From the NCBI GenBank assembly GCA_018881555.1, contig JACAXG010000013.1, positions 8,532,191 to 8,596,190 of the forward strand: a stretch of 64,000 nucleotides of DNA, in the 5' to 3' direction. Positions 13,057 through 25,115 of the stretch are shown piece by piece (within the stretch, counting starts at the first letter, position 1; each line of letters begins with the position of its first letter). This stretch comes from Amblyornis subalaris (Eukaryota; Chordata; Aves; Passeriformes; Ptilonorhynchidae). The position numbers and the translations under genes are program-made. The notes below the pieces were generated by a model. The model was given only the letters and a program-made list of their open reading frames with translations. It was not told the origin of the DNA and searched no databases.

Positions 13057-15420
13057 ATAAAGCGGAACACTATAGTAGGGCTGAAAGGGGACCTCGATCA
13101 TTTAAAAGCAGTACATATGTCCTAACTGCACATCTGTCTTTTCTCCTGCTGCTCTTGGGATGTCAGAGGTGCTCTCTGTGGTTTCAATATCAATACTTGC
13201 AAAGTCATCCTGAAGTGCCTGGTTTGGTGCAGTGTAGTTTAACTCTTTTCTTTGGTTTTACACTGAGCATCTCGCACAGAGGTCCCTTAACATCTGGGCT
13301 TCCAGCTGTAAGACTTTCACCTTGCTCCCCCTCTGCCACACTGGCTGCNGAACCTGAGGTGTTTTATGACAAGATGACGACAGCCATGCCCGTTAACTGC
13401 TAATTTGTTCTGACTAGCAAGACACAGACCAAAGTTTAGGTTTCCCACACTGGAAATACCCCCTGGTACCTTTTAAAATGTGCACTAGTGTTCAGTTTCC
13501 TTCTAGCTCACTTTCTACATAGAGCACAAGTGTAAAATTTCTTTTCAACACCATATTTACCATGTAACTCCCCTTCGTGTGTCCTTATATTAAAAATCTC
13601 CTTGGCTAGTTACTAGACTAGGGAACACAAATTTATTTTCCTTCTAATCTTCCTCCTTTACTTGAACTTTTGCTTTGCCCACATGCTTAATGTTTTCTCA
13701 GTCTTTTAAATGTAGCGGTAAGGACAGATTCCTGGATATTCCTTATTTACCTTTGACTCAAACATGAATAAAGAATAATATTTTGTATTCTGAACATAAG
13801 GGGAATCTGGTAGTTCTTGAGAATTAAAACATCAAATTGAAATCCAATTTCAGTCTTTAATTAATCTGATAAACAGGAAACAACTGAGTTGATGAATTGG
13901 AGCCAGATTGCTGCATGACATCAAGGTGCACAACTGCTGAGCTCCTGCAGTTCTGGGCTTGAGTTTGGTTGAAGGACGCCTATCCCCAACACTGCCGCCT
14001 TTGTGAGGCAAAACATCCCCCTGCTAATGCAAGCGTGAGTGGCTGCTTGTTAGAATTTGGGGTTTAAAATCTGCTAAATTCCCTTTGTCTTTTCTCCTGT
14101 ACAAGAAGAGCCACNGGTGCTGTGTCACTTGCCAGGTGGTGAGCGCTTCACAGGTTCTCCCCCCGANGGCAGCTAAAAATATCAAGGAACCTTTCAGGTT
14201 GAAACCTGGAGATTTAAGTAGTTGTCAACACCAACCAGTGCTGCAGAGCATATTCAAATCCTCAAAGCAGAAGTTTCCTTTGGAATTTCACTGGCAGATG
14301 AAATGCATGGGTTTTCTGAGTGACTTGTTTCCACTGGTGCAGATGTGTTGGTGAGGTGTGGATCACCTGTGTGTGTTATCCAGTGCACTTTGTATGGCCT
14401 CTGTAAATGCTGTGTGGCTCTTGCATTTCTCCCAGGTCAGTCATGGTGGGATCATTCCAGCTCACACGCTGCCCAAAGAACATGATTTCCAGGTGGAAGC
14501 CCGGCAGGAGCTTGTGTCAGGCTTTCTCCTGCACCCCAGCACAGCACTGGGTATTCCAAACTGGGGAGCTGGACAATAACACAGACTTTAGTCTTAACCA
14601 CAGCCTCCTGAGGATGTAGCCCTGATTTCTGACCTTTAGAACAGCCTTTGGACAAAAAGGATTTCTGATGGGAAAGCCAAAACCACTGCTGATGTGCAAT
14701 GGCATAACCCTCTCCATTTTGACATTTGCACACACAGAAACTACTGTCAAAAGCTGAAGACATCATCCCAAGCTCAGATTTGGTAACCTCAGATCTCAGG
14801 GAAGAAGGGAATAATTGACACTTCCATAGAGGAAAGGTTCTCTGCTCAGATGTTCACACCTGCTTTCAGATCATTGTTCTTCCCGACGCCAAGGTGCAAG
14901 TGCCCTTTGTGTGCTCGGTTGCTGAGCTGATCCCNGGTGTCTGTTTTTCCTCTCTGTGCACAGGTACAAATATCTGCTCCCACCTTGTACACAGTCATTG
15001 CTGCCCTATTTCCCACACTGAATGCTGACCCCTGCCTGCTCCACACAGGGGTGGCTGCTTTGGCCAAGCTACTCCCACTGTATTCGTATGTTCACTACCT
15101 CCCCACCCAGATTCATCCTTAAGGATTCAAATAACTTTATCCATCAGCTCCAGGAAGAAATAAGGCATGATAAGATGGCATTTTGTTGGATTATTATTCA
15201 GTTTCTTGAGTGATTTGAGTGCTTTTCAGTAGCATTAGGTGAAAGAAAGTGGAAAGGAATTGGATGGCTGCATTTCTGTGGGAAAACACATGGTCCATTT
15301 TCTTTACATTATCTGCTCTGAGGTCATGAAAGGATGATGAAATAGGCCCCATGGGATGTGTTTGAAGCAATTACATTCCGAGGTTATTTCGTGAGTGGGG
15401 TTTCCTTTTGCTTACAGCAC
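13057..15420. other. Non-coding interval, no gene recognised
   Basis: This is unique-looking sequence with no repeat family or gene identified. Overlapping short frames on both strands near 14.1-15.2 kb show no domains. Confidence 0.5.
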
Positions 15421-15625
15421 TGCTATTCNTAATTAAATAAATAATTTGCTTTAATATTAGTCTGCAATCATTGTATGAATTATTTTTGTTGTGCATAATG
15501 AGAAAACTGCACTGTGCAATTTTAATGTGTGTGTTAGTGTATTCATCATTGGGCTGGTTTATGTTTAAAGAAATAANTGATTATGGAAAAACATGTTTTA
15601 ATGATAGTTGAAATTTTTTTGATGG
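15421..15625. other. AT-rich block, candidate conserved non-coding element
   Basis: This stretch is AT-rich but not a simple repeat, with clustered 'attaaataaataattt', 'gaattattttt' and 'gcaattttaat' words. Texture is the only evidence, and it could equally be neutral AT-rich sequence. Confidence 0.2.
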
Positions 15626-15984
15626 CTTAGAAACTGAAACAAGACTCCAACCCCTTTCTCTCTCTGATAAGTAAAGACGACNTGTGTTGGTTTGAGGGTG
15701 ATGAGGACAGTGCTGGTTTTGCTTGGCTGGGGTTTATCTGCTCAGTTTAATCCTGTGTGTTTCAGCATGGCTCAGTTCAGNATAATAAACTGGAAGGACA
15801 GGGAATAGTTTGTACAAACACATTTTAGTAGTAATGCCCAGTGTGGAGAGAAGCTAAGGCAGCAGCAGGGCACATAAACAGGGATACAGGAGAGACTGAA
15901 TTGATTTCACAGGTGCAGCCTTGAGCGCAGTTCTGGAACTGGGAGATGGTGAGAGAAGGAAGGAAGATTGAGAATAATAAAAAG
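15626..15984. other. Non-coding interval, no gene recognised
   Basis: The stretch at 15685-15760, with 'gtgttggtttgagggtgatg', faintly recalls avian LTR starts but lacks the rest of any LTR. I see nothing supportable. Confidence 0.4.
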
Positions 15985-15999
15985 AAAAAAAAAAAAAAA
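15985..15999 (+). repeat. A15 homopolymer run
   Basis: Fifteen consecutive A residues follow 'gagaataataaaaag'. The run could be a simple repeat or the tail of an old retrocopy in plus orientation, but no coding body was recognised upstream. Confidence 0.8.
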
Positions 16000-18900
16000 G
16001 AGGTAAGAAATCCATGAGGCAATGGAGGATGCTGTGCACAGCTGCATTTGGTAAAGGATTGAGCTGAGAATACCAGCCTAGAAATGGGAATCCGTGTCAC
16101 TTTAAAATAGCTGCATTCATGTCCTCGGGCTGGTGATAATTCACAGAATGTAACATCTCGANGGTGATAGGACACGTTTCCTTGGGGGCTCTGGCTGGGA
16201 TGCTGCAGCTCCGTGTCACAGCTGGGGATGTGGCACTTCCCTGGCCTCGTGGGGCTGCTGGGTTGGCCANGCTCCACGCCTCTGTGCCCCCACCAGCTCG
16301 TGGTTCTGTGCATGGGATCAGGTCCCAGCAAGTTCCCTTCCATCAGTCTTTAGGCAACACTTTGAGGGAAACCTTAAAGAAGGAGTACCTTAATTATAAT
16401 TAATATCTTCCTCAGTTTAGAAAGACAGTTAATCCATTATTTCCCCTCCAACCCCAGCATATTCCTGACAAAAGCGAGGCTTAGGTACATCTCAACCTCC
16501 AGACCTANGAAATCAGTAAAAGCCAAAAGTATTAAGGAATGAACCTTTTTCATTATTTGACGTTTTCCCCCCATCACTGAGCACATGCTGCCAGGCAGGG
16601 AGAGATCCGTCCCACTGCCCCTGCACTTGTGCAGACAGCGGAGCATCTCCTTGGATCATTTCACATAAAAAGCTCTAAAAAAATCAATTTTTCTCTTTAT
16701 TGAACTGATTCTTAGCCTGGACCACTCTAATGTGGGATAATATGGGCTGCTTTTCCAGGCTTGAGNGTGAGGGGTTTACATCTCCTGTCCTTCTTCTCCT
16801 CCTCTTGTCACAGCTGTGTAGGCAGAAGTGCTGCGGTCTAACTTGCATCCTGGGTGAGTTTTATTTCCGAAAGGGAAGAAAGCTTTAAGGTTTAATCTCC
16901 ATGGGAAAGAAATCAGAAGATGCAAATTTAACAGAGAACAACCATTTAGCTTTAAAAATCTCCCATCTCTTGAGAATGTGGATAAATGCAGAAATTGCTT
17001 TATTAGTCTAACGGAAATGGCTTATGATGTCTAAAAAGGTCTGAATCAGTGGGCCTGTGGCAATCCAATAGGGCATCACAGAAATTTCTTTTAAACCCTC
17101 ACTGAACAACATGGGGAAGCTGATCTGCTCACTGGGGTGGGGGCTCTGCCCATCCCATCTGATTCTGACACACAAGAATATAATTTTCTGTTCAGCTCTG
17201 CATTACAGGCCAAAAGCTGCTATTTTCTATCCACAGAACTGCTCTTTAAAAGCTGTCCCAGAGGTTAATAATTGTACCTCTGGGGATCTAAGGTTAGGGA
17301 TGTGATTTTTCTGTCAGTGTAATAGAGTCTGCTAAAATTCATGGATTCAGCTCTGCATCGGGATCAGCACAGAATATTCCCAAGTGCATAATGAACAAAA
17401 TCAGTCAATAGAAATCAATATAATTTTCAACTTTTGAAAGACAACTCTTTTGCCTTCATGTGCTTTGTAGGTCTGTCACTCCTTTCTATGCACAGTGAAT
17501 TTAGATTTTTTACTTTACTTTTTATAACATAGCAAAACAAGGTAAAGACTTGGTTATTTAACCATGGACAGTCCAGTGAGAGCATGTCCCACTCTGAAAT
17601 AGTGAACACTGTGTTAAAGCAGTGTGTATAAGCCTCTGTGTAGGCTTGCCATGCTTCTGCATCTGTGGCACACTGAATGAAGAGAGAGAGGTTGTCATTT
17701 TCCAGGATACACTTAGATTCAGTGTTTTCGTCCTATAAAACAACTAGATGGTTGAACGACCCTGNCAGGGATTTTTCCCCATCTAAGCTGATTTAAGGGC
17801 ACCTGCTGCAAGCTGAGACCTGACACCTCACAGTGCTCATCACATCTGACTCAGCCCAGGGTTAGTAGGGTGGATGTGTCTGGGAGGGATGGGGGTTTTC
17901 CCGTTACCCAGGACTCCTGTGTTTATCAAAGCCTCTGTTTGCCTGCCTCAGATTGTGTCTACGCGGAGTTTCATGTTTGCCTGTACATGAAGACAAAACC
18001 AGTATTAATTTCGTTTTCTTGCCCTTAGAATGTTACTGATTTATCNCATTTGTGACATCTCTTAACACTGATCATCTGGGACTGTGCTGACTGGGAAAAG
18101 TGAGGTGCTGTGAGGTATCTGGTAGATGATTGGGGACACAGAAGAGTTGGAAAAAGAGGTATAAGAGGCACAAGGAGGTCTAAGGCATTCCTGGCAAGCA
18201 TAGAGTGAACAATTCAGCCCAAAATTAGTTGCTAGGACTAACAGAGGGCTATTCAAGGGGGCTAGATGCTTTGTGCCTGTGAGTGCATGTTGTGATCTGG
18301 CTCCAGCAATGGGCTTCCTGGTATNCATGGGCTTAGGGAGACTGAGAGGCAATGGAGAGGAATTTCCTGGGTGTGTTATGAACATGTGAAGGTGTCACTG
18401 TCATACCTTGACACCTCGACACCTCTGAGCTGTCGTAGCCTGGAGCAGGAGGAAAATGATTCCTGTGTCAGCCACAATAGCGAGGAGCCAAAGCAAGGGT
18501 CGTGCACACTATTGCATGACCTGGCTCATTGAACATTTCTATTCATATCTCCTGCAAGGGACTGAGGGCACAAACTAAATGTGTCCTACTGGTACAAGAG
18601 GTTTCAGCTTGTGACTGGAAAAATGACCTTTTGGATCCANGGGCTGGGTTGTGAAGAATTGTTTGTTGGTCCAGCATTACTGGTGTTTTCAGTGCTGCAG
18701 GGATGCAGGATGCTGTGAGTATAATTCTTCACTAAAAAGAAATAAGAAAAAAAGAGCAGCAGAACAGCAAACCTTACAGTAAAAAACTACTATCAGTGTT
18801 AACAACAGAATGTATATGTACACTCTGTTATTTATTAGAAGTCTCTGAAGTTTAGCATTTCTCTTCTGTAGAAGATTGACATGTTAAAGTTCATAGAAAA

Positions 18901-21900
18901 ATTAGCAATTGCAAATATATTTGAAAAAAAAACCCAAATATTTTCATGCAACTAGAACATTCTTTTGTCACTGAAGTTAAAATATTTCATTTTTGTTTTG
19001 ATGTATTAGTATTGTATATTTTTTTTTTACCTGGAATTCCAAGTTGTATGTATCTCTGAGAGACACACTTTAAGTGGTCTACTTGGAATTGGTAACCTAA
19101 TAATAACTTGTTTCATAATTTTAAATTGAGATTCTAATTAATTGCTTTTGTCATTAGTATTTTAATTGGATCAGCAGTTGGTGTTTGGTTTCCATGTGTG
19201 ATTGGTATTCAAAGTGTCCTTTATAACTGTTACNAAATCCTCTGAGGATGGAAGACAGGGTTAGGGGTTTGTTCCTGTTTAGATACCAAGTTTAACAAGT
19301 GAAGAGGGCAGAAAGAGTCTCAGGCTCTTTTTTGATTTATTTTAACTTTCTTTCATCTTTTCCACTCTGGATTTGTTCTCACAGAATGGTATTAGAAGAG
19401 AGACTGTGTTTAAATGACACCTAGAAAACAGTCACCTCTCTCAAAAACTTGTGCAGTTTACAGTTTATTCACTTTTTTTCTATCCAGATTAAGTCATTAC
19501 AATAAGATATATTTCACTTCGCCCCCCCAATGATACTTAAATAATCTCTTGAATTCATTGCTTCTACTTTTTCTTTCTTGCTATGCACAAAATTATAAAA
19601 TACCAGAAGGATCTTGGTGCTTTGAGTAAGAAGGATCCTTACTGAAATATTTGATGTTCTTGTTTTCAAGCCTTTGTAGTAAAATGGAACAGGACCTGGC
19701 TATGAACCTGAATTCAAGCAGACATTTCCCTCTCGAGGGGATCAGGCTGTCCTGATGGGGAAGTGTGTTGTTTTAACCTTTAATACAAGTTTTTGCTTCA
19801 GTGGTTGACATTCAGCTTTGAGAGGAACATGAGGGAGATTCCCTCCTTCTGGGGGATATCTGGCAGAGGCTGGATGTAATGCACAGTCCNGGTTGGTCTC
19901 CTTTGGGAAAAAATTCCTTTGAGGAGGAGACTTCTGAGATGGTCCATGAGAATGGCAGATGCTGGTGGAGCTGGAGAAACTGCTGTGATAGTGGGGGGCC
20001 AAAAATCTCCACTGAAGGCAACTTGAGGCCCTTTTTTTGTTCCTTTTGATTAATGTAATGCACTTGCAAAATGCAAGTTTAGAAAGTGCACATCAAATAA
20101 ATAGCATTTTCTTCTTCTTCCTGCAACAGCTATTGATGGATTCCAACTGAGTGGATAGAGATGACAGACAAATTCTTATGTTGAGGTTGCAGGGAAAGAT
20201 CTTGGTCAGGATTACACCTGTGTAATGCCATTAGTACCCCATGTTTGTCAGAGAGGGTGGGAATTCTGCTGCAGCATCTTTCTCATTGGAAAGAGCGAAA
20301 TGTCAAGAATNATTGAGCTGGATTTTTGAATTCCACGTTGAGATTGCCGGTTTTTCCTAAGGTCTTGCCATGAAACGCCAGTGTTATCCTTAGAGCAAAG
20401 CCTCAGACTTGCACTATCCTTTCAGAGACAATATTTCATGTCTTTGTTTTTCTCACACTGAAGTCGAAGATTTGTAAACTTCCCCAACTGTGAGAAATCA
20501 AATGCATGAAAGTGTGTGCTTTCATGAATTTTTATGGGTATGTGAAAAACCAGTCACAGATGAAAATGGTATTTACTCTTCTGCAGAGCAGCCCTACGTG
20601 CTGGAGCTGGGCGGTTCGTGACCATTAGCAGTCCATGGAGCAAATGTAGAGTTGCTAAGCAACATTCAGGAATGCATCCCTATCTTGGCACAGAGGCATC
20701 CATCCCACTACATTTTTCATGTGTACCCAAGCAGTCTCTCCACTCAGTGCAGATGTCAGCCCCAGTGCAGGAGCAGCGCCCTACCTTCTGAAAGAACCAG
20801 TGCTTTAGGGGCAGGGGGTGGGTGTTGCGGTGCATGTCCGCTGTGGTGTTGCCTGGGTGTCCCCATGGTGCTCCTAAGGTGCAGTTTTCCTCATCATCCC
20901 TAAAATCCTTTCATTAATGCATGCTATTAAGTGGCTCATTGGTTTTTGGTGTCCTCAGCTTGAGGGTAGAACAAGGGGTGCACAAGTGGAGGGAACCCAA
21001 TTCCATTTCACTAATAGGTTCAGAGGTTCCCAGCGTAATCAGTTCGTACTCTGTGATCTTTGGCTGAAGATTACTGACTAAATGTCAGTCTGTATCAGCC
21101 TCTGCAAGTCTTTGCAAATGCATAAATGTTACTGTTTAATATGTTGCTTATTCTGAACTCTATTGTAAGTTTCTATTTTTAAGGCTATTGAAATCAAACT
21201 AGATTAGCTAAAATTTAGATGACTGAGACAACTAGAAGAACATTTTATTATCAGTTATTACTGAGCACTGAGCTTTTAACATTCAATTATTGTTTTACTT
21301 TGCTGCTGACAGCTCCTACACNCTTCACCCATTCTGATTCAACTTCTCACTGGTCCCTTTCGGTTTTCCTTGTCTGCCATGTATTGTTTCATAAATACTG
21401 AAGAGAAGAGCCTTCTTTCAGCAGAGACAATAACTGGAAGGAAACCTTTGGGAATCAATCAAGTTAAAACCACAGAAATGTAAGGGAATTATTAGCATTT
21501 TGAATATGTACTAAGAAGGATAAACATTGGCANGTCAAAAATTTGTTAATTAATTCAGGAGAAGAATACAGGTTAGAAAGGACTTCTCTGAAAATTCTGG
21601 GCTTGATTTACTATGTTTTCTACCAGGTACAAAGCCAATAGCAAGTCTATGTCTGCAGGACATACCCTTTGCTCAGTATCCCACACCTACCTGTTANTAT
21701 TGACTTGTTTGGGTCTCCCCGGCCTTCCCTGAAGCTCTGCATTGTGAAGGATAAATAACTGAGTATATTTAAAACAACTGAAAGAAAGGCAAGTCATGAT
21801 ACAGTTTACTCCATGTTCTTCCTAGTTTGTTTAGGAATAATCAGGGTTACAAAAACTTTTATTCCAGCTATTCTAATAACCACACTTTTTATGTAGACAA

Positions 21901-22325
21901 GGAACAGAGAGATCGAGGTCCGGAGGGTATTCAAATCTGCTCGACCTCATCCTTTAACTGTGCCAGGATTCGTGCTGGAATGCAGCAAGTACAAGGAAAG
22001 GAACCATGGCTGATGATAACCATCACAGAAAATTCTCCAGGAGCCAATCCATCATAAGGGATGAGTTTCGCCCCAGTGCTGAGTGTCACTGCCAGCCCTA
22101 TTCATCATTTGTGTCTCAAAACATTGTGTTTGGAGGAGGCAAGTGGTGCGTAGGATTTTTGCTGGTTTGTTTCTCAGGGTGAGCTTTGACCTGCGTGCTC
22201 AGNGTTCCTCCAAGGAAGCAGAGTAGGAAGTGAGCATATCCAGCCCTGAGAAAGACGCGCTCCTTCTCCTGAGAAGTGTTTCCGAGGTGACAGTTCACGG
22301 AGATGAACGGTGCAAACTGCAAACA
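16000..22325. other. Long non-coding interval, no gene recognised
   Basis: There is no CR1 and no assignable coding exon. Runs of T and A occur near 18920-18945 and 19020. The stretch 20790-20880 is G-rich but is not a CpG island. Minus-strand open frames at 15.8-16.3, 18.1-18.4 and 19.7-20.1 kb carry no recognisable domain and are probably chance. Confidence 0.5.
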
Positions 22326-22500
22326 ACTGAAGATTAATTAAAAAGAGAGAGTTAACATTCTGCACTATCTCATAATGCTGACATTCTCCTTGAAATATAT
22401 ACAACATCTGCATGCTGCAGTTCAGCCAGGCAACAAGACATCAATAAATATCTGCTTTGAAAAATATAGCTTCTTGATAAATATTGCATTAAAGAAGATG
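22326..22500. other. AT-rich block, candidate conserved non-coding element
   Basis: This is non-repetitive AT-rich sequence with 'tcaataaatatctgc' and 'gataaatattgcatt', two related words about 45 bases apart. No family or gene was recognised. Called on texture only. Confidence 0.18.
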
Positions 22501-23850
22501 ATGCTGGTGTCTGCTCAGTGTCTGTTGGGTAGCCTGNCAAGAAAATATTGAAATTATGTGCTGTGCTCTCTGCATGTGTTGCATCAACTAGGTCTCAGTC
22601 CATCTCCTGCTGAAGTCACTGCTTTGTTGTTACTGTCTCTGAACCACCCTTTCCTTTTACCATCTCCCCCTGTGTGATTTCCATCATGAAAGGAGCCCAG
22701 AACAGCTTTCTAGAAAAGAACACTTTCTTGCCAATTCTGCAAGTGTTATTTCTATCAATATCAAATTAATTAAAACCTCAGTGATCAATATACTAGCCTA
22801 TGTATTAGTTTCTCTTATCTATTTAAACATATGTTCTTTCTCTGTCTCTTCCTTTTGCCCAACAGGTCTTNATTATAGATTAACAAATCAGCTGGAATCA
22901 AATAAGAACAACTGAGCCAAAGTGAAAANATGAACTTGTAAAAACCTTAATGCAAGCTAGGAAAAATCATTTGGGGTTGTTTTTTTTTTAGACAACTTAA
23001 AAAACAGCACTTCATCTCATCTCTGTGGTGCCCTGTAGCACAGGGAGTGGAAGCTCATCAGTGCTGAGAGAGGCTGCTCCTCTGTGTTTCTTCTAATGCA
23101 AATAATGGCATTGAGAGTGCTGGGATAGCAGGATTTGTACAGGAAAATACTTCACTGTTTATTTCAGTGAAGTGGATCTCTGAATGTAAGAAGTGATTTG
23201 TTTTGATTTAACAAGGTTGTGACAATCTCAAGCGTATCCGTAGCGCCTGTCAGTACCACACAGAGATGGGAAAAAGAACCAGGAACACGGAGATGAGCGT
23301 GGGAAGGGGAGCAGAGACGGGGAGATCGTGAGAGGAAGAGCTGTGGGTGTGACTGCAGATTATGAGGAAAGTGTGTCATATCAAGGGACTGCTAAATTAT
23401 CATTAGCATTAATTAATGAATAGGAAACATGAGTGTTTGTTTCTGCTGAAGTTTCTTAGNGTGACTCAGCGATGAATTGCTCTGATTGCTGTCTCTGAAT
23501 ACTCCCAAAGGATTTTGAAAACCGAAAAAAGCCTCTTTGTATCTATTGGAAAACCCCAAGGCAAAGGCCAGTGNTTCAAAACTGCCAACCAATAAAAGCT
23601 GTTTAGGATGTGAACCTAATTCCTGATATTTCCCATAGCCTTGGTGGTGCCTCATGTTGCATAGATGCAAGACTTTAACCTGTAATGAGCATAAAGAAGC
23701 TGTTCTCAGCTGGGAGCTGTTCTCTCTGAGCCATGCAAGATTTTGGTGGCTTCCCAAACCACAACCTAGACCTTGAACTTATGGAAACCTCTGCCNTGCA
23801 GAACAGCCACTACCTTTATAGTTGGGTGTGCAGATGTTTCCAGCTGGGGC
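22501..23850. other. Non-coding interval, no gene recognised
   Basis: There is a T-run near 22980. A minus-strand frame at 23413-23757 has 114 codons with two ambiguous bases and no recognised domain. Nothing else was identified. Confidence 0.45.
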
Positions 23851-23851
23851 C

Positions 23852-23867
23852 AGTGCAGGGGGCAGAT
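23852..23867 (+). promoter_or_regulatory. CTCF-like motif
   Basis: The word agtgcagggggcaga matches the core of the vertebrate CTCF consensus (CCASYAGRKGGCRSY) over its 3' ten to twelve positions, but not at the first three. A motif alone does not show binding. Confidence 0.22.
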
Positions 23868-24671
23868 GGGCCAAACCTGCATTTTATCCCAGCATGAAGA
23901 GCTGATCCATGCAAATGCTCCTATTTTGTTTATCCCTTTGTTTGAAGAATCAGATCACTTGGCAGTTGACAATGTTTCCCTACCCAGCTACACGGATACA
24001 GTGCCTACAGTGAAGTTTCTCCTCCTCCTGCTCCTTTTTTAACTTGTCTTTTTTTTTTCTTGCTTCTTTGACTGAAAGCAGCAAACGGATAAATGTGTTG
24101 ACAAGCAGTAGCTCAGCAGAAAACAAAAGTGGGAAAGAACAGCTTAAAAGAGGTAATCTTCTGCATGAGAAGCAAATGCACATGGGAGTGAGAGATGAGC
24201 AGGTAATAAAGGGACTTTTGCCTTTAATGCATCCAGCTCCCAGTAAGCAAGCAGAAATGAAATGAGAGAGAAGCTGTTTCTTACCCAGACAGAACAAACA
24301 GCATGAGCTGCATCCATNCAGCACTGCTGGGTCTGCCATGGGCTTTCTCACTATCCACCCCATTNCGAGTTATCAACAACAGGAGATAGATGGAAGCCTT
24401 GAGGGTTTTTTTTCCTTTTTAAGCAGGTATGTGCTACTGTGAAAAATTTTGAATAAAACTTGCGGCAATAAAGCAGAAAAANGATGCAGGTGCTTGATGG
24501 AGCATCTTGATGAGGAAATAATGGGAGGGATCACACCACCAAGTGGGATTTTACACACACAGTCTCTTTGTTGTTTTCCTCATAATTGGTGGGTTTTTTT
24601 CCCTGAGGTGGACCTTTGGGATTTAGAGACTGTATTCATCCACCACCATCATCCATAACTTCACTGGTATC
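23868..24671. other. Non-coding interval, no gene recognised
   Basis: T-runs occur near 24030-24060. A minus-strand frame at 23980-24363 has 127 codons but is cysteine- and leucine-rich without a recognisable motif, and is partly mirrored on the plus strand. I treat it as chance. Confidence 0.4.
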
Positions 24672-24735
24672 TGCTTCTCTCTTTCACCCTCCTTCCCTCT
24701 CCACTTCTCTTTCACCCTTAGGGAGAGGGAGATAG
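24672..24735. repeat. Pyrimidine-rich tract with imperfect duplication and inverted arm
   Basis: The word 'tctctttcaccct' occurs at about 24678 and again at about 24706, within a nearly pure C/T tract. The tract ends in 'agggagagggag', complementary to the 'ccctctcc' inside it. This could form a small stem but is most simply a low-complexity tract. Confidence 0.6.
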
Positions 24736-24814
24736 AAATTGCGTCTCATGGGGATTTCCACTTCAGTTTGTGCTGAGGTTGTGTCCTACTTAAATCAGGA
24801 AGTGGTTCCAGTGT

Positions 24815-25115
24815 GCTCATGAAGGGAAGCAGAGGGGCAGCACGGATGTCTTCAGTCTGATGACCAGTGACAGGACTCGAGGAAACGGCTGGAGCTGAGT
24901 CAGGAAAAGGTTTTTCACCCAGAGGGTGGTTGAGCACTGGAACAGGCTCCACNGGGANATGGTCACAGTCCCAAGTCTGACAGAGTTCAAGAAGTGTTTG
25001 GACAATGCTGTCAGACACATGGTGAGATTCTTGTGGNGTCTTGATCAGGGCCAGGAGTTGGACTTGGTGATCCTGATGGTTCCCTTCCAACCCAGCTTAT
25101 TCTGTGGTTCTATAA
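24815..25115 (+). repeat. CR1 LINE 3' fragment, second subfamily type
   Basis: This copy differs from the others in its 3' end. Diagnostic segments are 'gcagcacggatgtcttcag', 'gtgacaggactcgagg', 'cacccagagggtggttgagc', 'actggaacaggctcc', 'gacagagttcaagaagtgtt', 'ggccaggagttggactt' and 'cccttccaacccagctt'. Translated, it holds a remnant of the ORF2 C-terminus: a WNRL stretch followed by SLTEFKK. It is 5' truncated and has three Ns. The long plus-strand open frame immediately downstream starts in its tail. Confidence 0.92.

Noticed and set aside
15685..15790. Possible start of an avian endogenous-retrovirus LTR
   Set aside because: Only the opening words look similar. No polyadenylation region, terminal CA, target-site duplication or partner LTR was found.
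16441..16475. Faint CR1-tail resemblance ('cccctccaaccccagcatatt')
   Set aside because: Only about 20 bases match, with no flanking CR1 motifs in order.
20790..20880. G-rich stretch as a CpG island or promoter
   Set aside because: CpG pairs are few and the enriched stretch is under 100 bases, so it does not meet the texture of an island.
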